A stretch of DNA of 64,000 nucleotides from Zymoseptoria tritici IPO323 (Eukaryota > Ascomycota > Dothideomycetes > Mycosphaerellales > Mycosphaerellaceae). Each line of letters opens with the position of its first letter. The first letter of the stretch is position 1. Made by a program: the position numbers and the translations under genes. Positions 11,377-20,879 of this stretch are shown here, piece after piece. Below the pieces are notes generated by a model, which saw only the letters and a program-made list of their open reading frames with translations, had not been told where the DNA came from and did not search any database. Location of the stretch: the NCBI RefSeq assembly GCF_000219625.1, contig NC_018217.1, positions 2,790,001 to 2,854,000 of the forward strand. Reading direction: 5' to 3'.

Positions 11377-11927
11377 AGCCTCACAGCGGGCGGGCGTCTC
11401 GGGATCCTCAGCATCCGGTCCGGCGGGAGGTTGAAGGCCTGTTCACAAGGAGTTCAGACTAATCGAGACCTGCAGGGGCCTTGCCTTGCAACAGCGGACG
11501 ACACTCCGATGCGTGTACATGCTGTTGTATTACGAACAAGTACAAGGCGCAGAGAGGTCGACCGAATGCAGCTCGGACATAGGAACTGCGATGTGAACAT
11601 GGTTGTACAGACGTCCCGTGTACACGCGAATTGCTTCCGAAGACCATGTCGTTGTCTGGATCGGGCAGATATCGAAGTTTCGTCGGGACAGAATTCGTTC
11701 GGAGTCCCCGGTATCACCGTCAGGCATCGGATGCCAATTCTTGCTTTCGGGAAAAGAACCTGTAGCATCATTGCATCTTTGCTGGCATCTCCTTTCCGCC
11801 TCGAGCCGAGCTCAGCTGCATAGCCGATGGACCGAGAGCTGTTAAACTTCCCACGGCGTCTCATCTTTGCATTCGTTGTTCAACATTATCCATTCGTCTC
11901 GCTCTCGCAAAAGCCCCAAATCCCGAA
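11377..11927. other. Intergenic region, 551 bp
   Basis: Overlapping open frames of 60-136 codons occur on both strands (longest on minus, 11454-11864), but none has a recognisable motif or supporting splice sites, so none is called. The last 50 bp are the leader of the next gene. Confidence 0.3.
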
Positions 11928-12422
11928 ATGGCTACATCACTCTTCAAAGTCAATTTCCCTCTCACGCCAGAAGCTGTTTGCAGCCACCCCGTACTAGGCT
12001 TCTACGCAGCATACGGTCAAGCCTTTCCCAAGACGCCGGAAGAGTGGAGGACGGTCCCGTTCGAAGACTGGTACAGCGCAGATTGCCAGACTATTCAGGT
12101 CAATGGAACTGTCATCGACGGCGGAGAGCAATCTTGGGACTTCTTTCGCAGATTGTACGCAAGCTTCCCAAAGGTGGAACGAGAAGTTCTCTCCTTCATT
12201 GTCGAAGAAGACGAGACGAATCAAGTCTACAAACTGCATGCAACATTCACCACGAAACTCTTCGCCGACGAAGGTAGGAGAATCGTGGAGGTGCCCCAAT
12301 CCTTCATCTACACTCTCGGGAAAGCCGATCCTGGCAAAGGAACCCAAGGACTCCAGTTTCGAGAGCTGCGGAATTACTACGATATGCGGACGCTGGAAAG
12401 TGCGTTCTCGAACAATGCCTGA
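11928..12422 (+). CDS. SnoaL/NTF2-like fold protein
   Basis: Intronless, 164 residues, start MATSLFKVNFPLTPEAV. Size and pattern (FEDWYSADCQTIQVNG with conserved aromatics, then a run of beta strands such as VYKLHATFTTKLF and ending in a FRELRNYYDMRTLE helix) suggest the cone-shaped SnoaL-like/NTF2 superfamily. Its members include small-molecule cyclases, isomerases and scaffold proteins, so the fold does not tell the reaction. There is no signal peptide. It lies between the zinc-cluster regulator and a convergent dehydrogenase. A functional link to either is possible but unsupported. Confidence 0.6.
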   Translation: MATSLFKVNFPLTPEAVCSHPVLGFYAAYGQAFPKTPEEWRTVPFEDWYSADCQTIQVNGTVIDGGEQSWDFFRRLYASFPKVEREVLSFIVEEDETNQVYKLHATFTTKLFADEGRRIVEVPQSFIYTLGKADPGKGTQGLQFRELRNYYDMRTLESAFSNNA

Positions 12423-12919
12423 TCCCAGGACTCTTGTCTGCCCATCACTGGTGGCCGTGGTGTCTGCAGCCTTGCACACAAACCTGGTCGAGGAGATTAT
12501 CTGTTCAGGGAGAGGAGACCGACTTCATGTACCTCACCGCTACGCATTCGCATTCAACATCAAGCCACCTTTGGCACTTCATGTACATCTGATAGAACCT
12601 CCGACCGTTAAATGTGCAGCAGTCAGTGCGCAACGCCGCTCTTTTCACAACCTGGACGCACCACGCCGAACCCCAAACTTTGTGGATATACCTAAAAGTC
12701 TTAATCTTGGAGTCGATCTGCTGCGACGCTTCGAAGCATCTTTCCAAGAACTTCCAAGCCGTACTAACCGGCTTCTCACGAACAGTCACATTTGATCATC
12801 GTCAGCTCTCTTCAGGAAATGATATATCGGCGGTGGTGGTGCGCTTTTGTTGACTAGTTGCGAAAACTTTCTTCATCGTTTTCATCAAATACTGGCCGTC
12901 AATGGGTATCAAGGGCGAT
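12423..12919. other. Intergenic region, 497 bp
   Basis: The 3' regions of two convergent genes. Frames of about 80-95 codons are present but carry no motif. Nothing called. Confidence 0.3.
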
Positions 12920-14436
12920 TTACTGTGGTGGCTCATAGCCGTCGACGTCGGTGCTGTCTATAACAACGTCAGCCCGATGAACAGCATTCTGGTGATCTTG
13001 AGCGATTTGACTTACTGCTCAGCTTCTCATACTTCGGCACCTCCTCTCCATACGTCTTGAGCTTGTTCTGCATGCCCTTGTATGCGTCCGAGCCGATGAG
13101 TACTCTCAGTGGAGGGTCGTCCATGGCTGCGATCTCCCACATCGCTCGGGCACCCTAATTTAGAGGTCAACGATGTTGCTTCGAATTTGAAATGTTGAAG
13201 GTACGAACCTTTGCTGGGTCACCAGGCTGAGAGCCATTGCGCTTCTTCATTGACTCCTCGGCGTTGAGGTGGTCATATGCTGGCTCCTTGGAGTCGCCGA
13301 AGATCATGCTGCGGCCAGCCCACTGCGATTCTGTCATTAGCCAATGTGCGTTTCCGGAACTAGATGTCACACGACTTACATCAGTGCGGAAACCTGCAAA
13401 GCGTATAAGGTTAGCGAATATCGTAGACAGTGCGGAATGTAGGGAGACCTGGCGTCCGAGACAATCTCGGACAATGGAGGCCTTCTGCACTTCATTTTCG
13501 TACCGCCTGGCTCGATGTTGGTGAGCTTGATGTTCCTGCGAGGCCAATGTCAGCTGCTGCTATTCCTACAGTCAGTTCTCAATCGATGCGTACCACTCTG
13601 GCTTCAGCTCCTTGCTGACGGTCTCAGTGAAACCCTCGACGGCCCACTTTGTCGCACAGTACTATGATCTGTCAGCACGAGAGGTCGAAGCGAGGCCGAG
13701 AATAATGCTTACGATCGAGAAGAACGGTACACCAATCTGGCCTCCAATGGAAGTCACCTATACCATATTTAGTCCTCGCACTGGGGTCGTGGTTGCATGA
13801 AGTCATACCTGTTGAATCTTGCCACCAGGAGGCGAGTTTGTCTCACGCATCACCTTCAATGCGCGGCGAGTGACTCGCAACAGACCCCAGAAGTTCACCT
13901 TCCCTTCATGTCAGCGTTCGCGGAATCGTGCTTGAGATTTGAGGTAAAGCTCACCTCGAATTGAGTCCTGGCTTGCTCTTCGGACACAGACTCGAACTCG
14001 CCAGCCAGACCGTAGCCAGCGTTGTTGACCTTTGCAGGAAGAATGGTCAGTTGTGTTCAAAGCGATAGCAAAGCAGACTGAGTCTAGCACAGCTTGAGAG
14101 ATCTCTCATCCCATGCTGCAGGCCCTCTCTTCTTCAAAATCTTACCACGACATCAATGCGTCCGAACTGCTTGAGGGCAGCGTCGAAGGCCTTGTGGACA
14201 GAGCTGGGACATGTCAGACACAGAATTCGACAGCGATTGACAGATGCAACATACCTCTCATCGGTCACATCGAGATCCACAGCCAAGAAGTTGTCCTTGT
14301 TCGTGCCATCGAACTTCAGCTTGGAAGAATTGCGAGCAGTCGCAACGACTTTGTCGCCTTCGGAGAGTGCCTTCTTGACGAGTTCGGCGCCGAAACCCGT
14401 GCTGGTGCCGGTGATGAAGAAGATTTGTTGAGGCAT
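12920..14436 (-). CDS. Classical short-chain dehydrogenase/reductase, intron-rich (11 exons)
   Basis: Read on the minus strand from ATG at 14436 (MPQQIFFITGTSTGFGAELV) to TAA at 12920, splicing out ten introns gives about 285 residues. Hallmarks are all present: TGxxxGxG cofactor site (TGTSTGFG, residues 9-16), D60-type DLDVTDE, NNAGYG, the S...YCATK catalytic set, and the PGGFRTDWAG block after the active site. Exon 8 is only 14 nt (13380-13393). Exons begin at GTCAACAACG, GTGAACTTC and GTGACTTCC, so several introns sit exactly at conserved motifs. It is an NAD(P)-dependent oxidoreductase, probably cytosolic, with unknown substrate. Confidence 0.88.
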
Positions 14437-14804
14437 TGTGTCTGTTTGTCGGATTATAGTTGTATTGTAATTGTTCGGGATTGAGGCAGGGTTGTGAGAT
14501 GCAGTGGAGTTTGCTTCGTCAAAGGAAAGCGTTTTGACGTCAATCAATGGCCTTCCGCGCAGCTCCATCATGCATGTTCGGTTTGAGGGTCATCCTATAC
14601 GTCAGTTGTTGCTCGCAAACCTTCGACGTCACTCCGGCAGAGCTGCAACGCGGCCACAACACGGAGATCGAACTTCATCGCTGGACTTGAGAGACTGTGA
14701 GTTCTAACAATGTCGCCAAGAATAGGCCAATGTGTCGCAACTTATTATTACTATGGCGGTGTGGTAATGAATCTATGTCGTAGAAAAGAAACACTTTCGA
14801 ACGC
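14437..14804. other. Intergenic region, 368 bp
   Basis: Promoter and leader of the dehydrogenase plus the 3' region of the GH125 gene. An AT-rich stretch with TTATTATTACTATGG lies at about 14742-14757. No gene seen. Confidence 0.3.
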
Positions 14805-16510
14805 TCACTGGAAGCTCTGCTGCAAGACCTCTGGCTTCCTGTTGGCCAAATCAAGAACGACTTGCCCGAACAGACTATTTGCCCAAGAGAACCACTGTCG
14901 AGTGTAATCGGTCGTGTTGAAAGTGTTGATACTCTCATGGATCAATCCGAGCCCATCGGTGGTGCTGAGGATCTCCCGCAACTGCTCAGTAATCTCGTCA
15001 TCGTCGTTGCTGGTCGCGATGCGAACGATGGAAGCCATGGGCCATGCCTTGCCCGGTCCGGTATGCGGGCTGCCGACAGCACTGAGTCTCGGCCCAATCA
15101 TGTAGTATGGATTTCTTTCACTGAGAATGAGCTTGCGGGTGTTCTGATAGACCTCGTCATCGGCACTGAGGTAGCCAAAGAATGGAGCCGAAAGCAAGCT
15201 GGGAATGTTGGCATCGTCCATGATGTTTTGTCCAAGGTAGCCGTCGACCTCGAAGGCGTAAATGGGTCCGAACTCAGACGTCTGGACAATGCCGTACTTG
15301 GTGATCGCACATCTGAGGTTCTCCGCCAATGTGGTCATTTGATTGGCCAGGTCGTTCTGGTCGCCAAGCGCCGACATGATGATAGCTGCTGACTCCAAGT
15401 ATCGTGCAAACATCATGTTAGCGGGAATGAATCCCATGTAGATCGTGGTGTCGTCGGCCGGCCGGAAGAAGGAGCGTATGAGGCCCGTGACGTTGTTAAA
15501 TGGATTGCCCAAGCCGCCTGAGCGGTGTTACGTCAGTGGATGTCGATAAAAAAACAAACGATCATTGCTTACCGTTGGCTGTGGTCTCCGTAGACCTATC
15601 CGACTGGCGAGTCCAAGAGTAGGCAAGCTTGTTGACGGACCCATCGTCTGCGTATGTGGGCACCATCATTTCCTCGGCCACCTTGAGGACCGCCTTCACG
15701 GCATCGACCCAGGAGTACTTCCGGAAGAATTCAATGTCCTGAGTGGCATTGTAGTAGTTGTCGCTGCATGGAGCTGTCAGCTTCGTTCTGGTCCAACATA
15801 GTTGTTCTTGCTCACCTGACTTCCAGGAACGCTGCCAGGGTGTCTAACTCGTACTTGCACTCGAATACGGACAAGTTGCTGTACGTTGGAGTGACAACGT
15901 CGGTAGTGGCGTACTCATTGAACGAGGCGCCAAGGCCCGATTCGACCGGCGGCTGGAAAGAGTTGCAGTAAGGGGAGGTCCTCAAGAAGCGCGCCTGAAG
16001 GTTGATCACTCCGCGGTAGATTGAAGCCAATGAGTCTGGCGACGAGTCGGCTTTCAACAATGGCAGATAGGCCTTCACTTGATTCGTGGAATCGCGCGGC
16101 CACATTGCGTTGATGTCGCCCTGCCGTACGGATCAGTATCGTGATGGAACTGAAAGAGACGATCAGTGACCTACGGTGATCAAGAAGCACAATTCTTCAT
16201 CTGAGCCTGCGGCGGTGCCCCTCCACTTCACGGCGGTGTCAAGCGTGTTTGGGTACGTGTTCTCGAAGAGACGCTTGAGGTCTGGGTCTGCAATCTTGCC
16301 CGTGACGTCGGTAATGGCGGACTCGACGACCGAGGATTGGAATGTTCGACAGCTTGTCTCGGGACGCTGGTAGCTCAATTGGTAGCGGCCTTCGCTGTAT
16401 GGACCATGTAGCTCCTTGGAGTAGTCACTGTAGTCTGGACACGTTGAGTTGCCTTGTGCTGCTGCCAGACCTATCATCGCGAGGATCGGGAGGGCGTATT
16501 TGGAAGCCAT
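14805..16510 (-). CDS. Secreted GH125 exo-alpha-1,6-mannosidase-like protein (Mug157 family)
   Basis: Four exons on minus: 16510-16175, 16120-15816, 15763-15573 and 15517-14805, joining to 514 residues. Residues 1-18 (MASKYALPILAMIGLAAA) are a signal peptide. Family motifs include GDINAMWPRDSTNQ at the start of exon 2, ECKYELDTLAAFL, YMGFIPANMMFARYLE, GPGKAWPMASIVRI and WFSWANSLFG near the C-terminus. Length fits GH125 enzymes, which remove alpha-1,6-linked mannose and include fission-yeast Mug157. It is likely secreted or in the secretory pathway, acting on mannoproteins or N-glycans. Introns are 52-55 bp. Confidence 0.88.
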
Positions 16511-17411
16511 GGCGGTGAGTGACTGCTTCTGCTTCGCCGATGGGAGCGTCTCGATAATCCTTTCTGCGTTTGATCTTCAATGGTCTTGAGTTGAGAGCTG
16601 ACAGAAAGTGAGGAACGTGAGGAGCCGTGGCCAGAGTCCAGACCTTTGTACCCTCGTATGATTGTTGACCTTCGGCCTTCTTCTGACCGACCAGGATCTG
16701 GGGCTCGAGGTTGTGATCGCATGGTAGAACTAGCCCCGCCCATAGCAAACTCTACCATCCTGGTACGGAGTCTCCAATCCATGTCTCACTCTCGGGGGCA
16801 GCAATTACGCGCTGAGTGCACGTACCTTACCGTTCATGTTATTTATGGTATTGCAGCGGAGTACTTCTTTCTCGCTTCACACACTAACTTTGCTTCGACC
16901 AGAGCACTTCGAGCATGAATTCCTAAAGTCATTGCTCGCAGCCGAAACCCATCCACCTGTTTGTTGACGTCATGTTGGATCTTTTCCTTTTGTTTGTCTT
17001 GTCAGAATGGGTGCGGTGTCCCACTTCCTGTCCTCGTGACAGGTAATTTACCCATTTGACCCATGATCCCATCGGCCTTCGCAGATCCTAGTCAGGGACA
17101 ATTCGGAGCTCAGGGTGGACCATGTGGTCGTTCCGGAATCGGAAGAAGTGTCAACGAACTAGCACGGAAGTCCACACTGCGGAGCCAAATAGGATACTCG
17201 CTGAAGTTGAATGACCTTCCTGAGGACTGCAGTTCGTATTTGCAACATCATGGAAGTCAAGAGCAGCATCGCTCGTGCATTACACGCTGCGTCCACAGCT
17301 CGGCAATTCGCTCCGACGATTCGCTCCGACGAAGGTTCGCCAGCATGGTTGCCGGAAGCAGGGAAGCCAGCCTCTTATTACGGCAGCGGCAGACATCCTG
17401 TGTACCTCGTA
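16511..17411. other. Intergenic region left of the transposon island, 901 bp
   Basis: Normal base composition up to about 17,410, where the transposon begins. It includes the GH125 promoter. Frames up to 133 codons exist but none has a motif. The region just before the transposon (17,060-17,400) is unremarkable single-copy-looking DNA. Confidence 0.35.
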
Positions 17412-17430
17412 CAGTCAAACCTCTGTATAG
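17412..17430 (+). repeat. Left terminal inverted repeat of pogo-like element
   Basis: CAGTCAAACCTCTGTATAG, preceded by the TA target duplication. It is identical to the reverse complement of 26503-26521. Confidence 0.92.
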
Positions 17431-19075
17431 TGTTAGCGTCGTGAGGGTGTGGTGGTATCACTAAACAGAGGTTATTACTGTATCCAATTGCCGTTAAATT
17501 GCCGGTGTTAGGGTTGTGAGGGTTGTTTAACAACCCTAAACACTACTATTGCTATTGCTCTTAAAGAATAAGGCTATATCTATCTGTTTAAGGGCTTGTT
17601 ACTATTTAGCTCGAATCTTAGACTCTATAGTATGTAATTGCCGGTCTCTTTTAAAGGTGTTGTCGCTCGGATGTTGTTCTGTATATAGTTTTAGTTTTTT
17701 AATGCATTGCAACACCTCCGAGAGTAAGATCTTGTTAATAGGAGCTATAGCATTAGCTGTAGCTATATCCTCGGTAGACTCCTTAATTGTAGGCTAATAG
17801 GCATCGACAATAGACTAGTAGATGTTGTTATTACTGTCCTTAATTACCTTATTAACCGGTAATAAGAGGGTGTTAATATCTATAGCTTCTTTAATCCTTC
17901 CTTATACCCTTAAGTTATCTAATTGCTTCGTAATCTACGACTTAATATCTACCTTAGCTAGCTACTTCTTCCTCTTGCTCTTAGCTATGTTTTAAGGGCC
18001 CTTACGCTAGCTATAGAGTCTAGTATAAAGCTAGCAATGCTTAATTGTTAAGGGTTCTACGTCGTGCTAGGCTTAAAGGGTGTATTTAACTACGTAGTAT
18101 AGATTTATTGTCTTAAGGGGGTCTCTATAGGCCTTATATTTAGCTAGTATAAAGGCTATCTAGTTGCGGCGGTAGTAAGCCTTATAGTTAGTAATAATGC
18201 CTTAATTAAGAGGCTAAATAATAGAGGTTGTATTCGGTAGAAGGAAGTGTACTATCGTCTACTTAAGGGGACGCTTACTAGCTATTACTTCGGCTATAGC
18301 GCTCTCGTAAGTACTAAAGTTATCTATAAGTAAGAGCGTTAGCTCGCTTATCTACTTATTAAACTAGTAGAGGTAGCTTACGAAGATAGCTCCTATTATC
18401 TACGCCGTCTTGTTAGTATACTACTTAATGCCTAAGGCGCGGTCGATATCGTAGATCCTATAGTTTACGAAGTAGCGCGGTTTAAAGTACTTATTAATAA
18501 TCTATAGCTTTAACTTCCTCGAGCCGTTAGCGTTGCATATAAAGTGCACCGTAATCCTGTCCTTAATCTTCTTTACACCAGACTAATCCTTAAGGCCGAG
18601 AGATCTATTAGGTAGTATGCGCTAATATAGGCTAGTCTCGTTATAATTAAAGGTGTTGCGAGGGTAGTATAGTTAAAGAATTAGCACTAAATTCGACTTT
18701 AAATTTATTAGTTATATAACTAGCTACAAACGTAACAACGACGGCGACGGTAACCTTCTTACCGCTCTAAAACTATTAACACCGACTTACTATATCTATC
18801 TACAACTGCGCTATATCTACGCTACTAGCCTCGCTATTACGCTTCCTTAATTTTACGCTATACCGCGCCTTAAAACCGGCTAGCTAGCCGTTACTAAATA
18901 GCGGCTCCTTCTTGCTATAAAACTAAGGGCAATCCTTCTACAATAACCGCGCCTCTATCTTTAATATGTTACTACTAAGAACCGCCTACTTCTACTCTAT
19001 ACGCTATATAAATTCGAAGAGTATGCGCTCTAGCTCTAGATACATCTCTTACCGCACCCTTATCTTATCTAGCTA

Positions 19076-19080
19076 AGCAA
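19076..19080 (+). repeat. Target-site duplication of the Gypsy element (left copy)
   Basis: AGCAA, repeated exactly at 26038-26042 just outside the other LTR. This marks the insertion point inside the pogo element. Confidence 0.85.
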
Positions 19081-19458
19081 TGTTAGGATTGCCTCGTGAT
19101 AAGGCAGGGAAAGACTGAAGTAGGGAAGTATCGAACAATAGGTTTTAGAATGTAACGACTCGATTCGTTAAAGGAGGGAATAGAGGAGGAGAGCCTCCTT
19201 CGCTATATACACAGCTACTGCTAGGTTCTATTCCCCTATCCTTTACTTCTCTCGTTATAAGCGGGATCGTCTGTCCCTCCGTAGCCCTTCGATCCTTATC
19301 GTTAGGCATTAAGAGGCAAGCTAGATCGGACTGCCTTAATCCGTACGCTATTGCGCTCTTCGTAACCAGGATAGCTCGTTATTATGTTCTTCGAAACTAG
19401 GTTGGCCTAGCTTAGGGGAGATAAGGCCAGACTACGCTTACGTAAGGGGATCCTTATA
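19081..19458 (-). repeat. Gypsy LTR (3' LTR in element orientation)
   Basis: 378 bp, starting TGTTAGGATT and ending CCTTATA on the plus strand. The terminal CA expected for an LTR has become TA, consistent with RIP. It differs from the other LTR at about 23 sites, all transitions. Confidence 0.92.
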
Positions 19459-19479
19459 TTGCCCCCCTCCCCCCGGTGC
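19459..19479 (-). other. Polypurine tract of the Gypsy element
   Basis: On the minus strand the bases next to the LTR read as a purine run (GGGGGGAGGGGGGCAA). This is the expected primer site for plus-strand DNA synthesis and confirms the minus orientation. Confidence 0.8.
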
Positions 19480-19737
19480 AACTAACCTTAGTTGCGTGCG
19501 CGAATCTTCAGCAGCGTTCAGCTGCAGGTTCAATTTACTAACTACTAACGTTACTAGGCTAGCTGCTCGGTGTCCCGATTAGGAAATAAAAGTAGGTCCC
19601 TCGCGTATATACTACTCTTTCTTGCCCTCGAATTCTTCTCTTCTTACAAACACCTACTAAAAGTAAGTACTAGCAGCTAGCTCTAGAACGGTCTAGATTA
19701 GCGCTAGATTAGCTAACATTGCGACTAGACTAGCATA

Positions 19738-20628
19738 ATGTCCGGCGCACTCTACTATCTTCGCGACAAGTACTACAAGAAAGTCCGAGCTAGCAGGTAG
19801 AACGAGAATCCGTACTCGTTATGCCTCTCTAGCGTTAAGGAGGGCTAGGACCTGTCTAAGATCTGCTAGATTACGGCAGAGAAGCCCCTACCCGGTAACA
19901 TCCTAGCTAAGTGTTCCGGATGCCTAACTAGCAAGAATGCAGACTGTCTTTAGGTAGGTCGGTTTAGTTAATTCTAGCGTGTTCTGTTACTAACTATCTT
20001 ACTTAGATGCTAGTCGACTAGGAGCCCGCCTAGAAAGCTATTAAGCAGGACATCGACACCGTCTACGGCTGCACTACCTAGTCTAAGGTTAAGAAGGAAG
20101 ACTTGCTAGATCGTATTCTGTGTTTTACGGGCTCTATAGAGGCGTAAGTGTCCCTTTCTGGCGTATTCTAGACTAGCAGCTAATTAGGATAGTTAAATAG
20201 GAAGTTAAATAGCAGTTTCCGTAGCGAGGACGGTCTCTCCTAGCACCCTAGCACTACTACCTAGGAGGATACTAGACAGAAGGTGCCTAAGAGGGACCGC
20301 TCGGCTAGTGCGATCTTAGCGAAGGCTGTATATACTATCCCTAGCTTAATCTAGCCCTTACTAATATTCTTTGTAGCAGTCTAGTAGCACCCCTAGCAAG
20401 AAGCGCCGCTTAATAGACGTGCGCGGCCGCAAGTCGGACTATAAGCATACTAAGGAGGCCGAGGATCGCCTAATCGCGGTTAGCACTGCCTTAGAGGTGT
20501 TTAACCGCATTATTATAAGCAACTAGGCTTTAAAGAAGGGACAGTTGCGTAAGATAGTCTTTCCGACGACTGCTAAGGACCGTAGTAAGGTAGAGGACCT
20601 AAACTAGGGCGACTCCGACTTTAATTAA
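19738..20628 (+). pseudogene. Extra gene carried inside the Gypsy element, antisense to gag-pol; three exons, RIP-mutated
   Basis: Exons 19738-19953, 20007-20327 and 20377-20628 join exactly in frame (72+107+84 codons, last one TAA). The introns are 53 bp (GTAGGT...CTAAC...CTTAG) and 49 bp (GTATAT...CTAAT...TGTAG). All internal stops are TAG or TAA, changes that C-to-T on either strand would make from CAG, CAA or TGG. Between stops the frame is clearly protein-like: MSGALYYLRDKYYKKVRASR, a Cys pair CSGCLTSKNADC at the end of exon 1, and a basic patch SKKRRLIDVRGRK followed by a helical, Lys-rich end. I do not recognise the family. It lies between the chromodomain and the polypurine tract, where some retroelements carry additional genes. 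Confidence 0.65.
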
Positions 20629-20879
20629 GCTATTCTAGACTAGAATAGCGGGCGTAGGTCTTCCGGGACTAGGGGTATAATAGATAACGTCGACATAGCA
20701 TATTAAGACTATAGCGGGGCCTAGATAGTTGTTAAATAGCGCAGAGTTAGTTAACTTAGACTAGATTAGACTAGAATAAAGCCGATTCCGCCCTTCGAAT
20801 TTTTAAATTTAAGTAATTTTGTCTAAGTCCCTTAGAAATCCTCGGGATTTTTCTTACATCTTCCTACGCCTTTTTAGCT

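Noticed and set aside
11454..11864. 136-codon minus-strand frame next to the SnoaL-like gene
   Set aside because: No signature, no splice support, and overlapping frames of similar length exist on the other strand.
9258..16510. A secondary-metabolite or catabolic cluster (regulator, SnoaL-like, dehydrogenase, glycosidase)
   Set aside because: No core synthase or transporter among them, and the GH125 enzyme belongs to glycan processing. Proximity alone is not enough.
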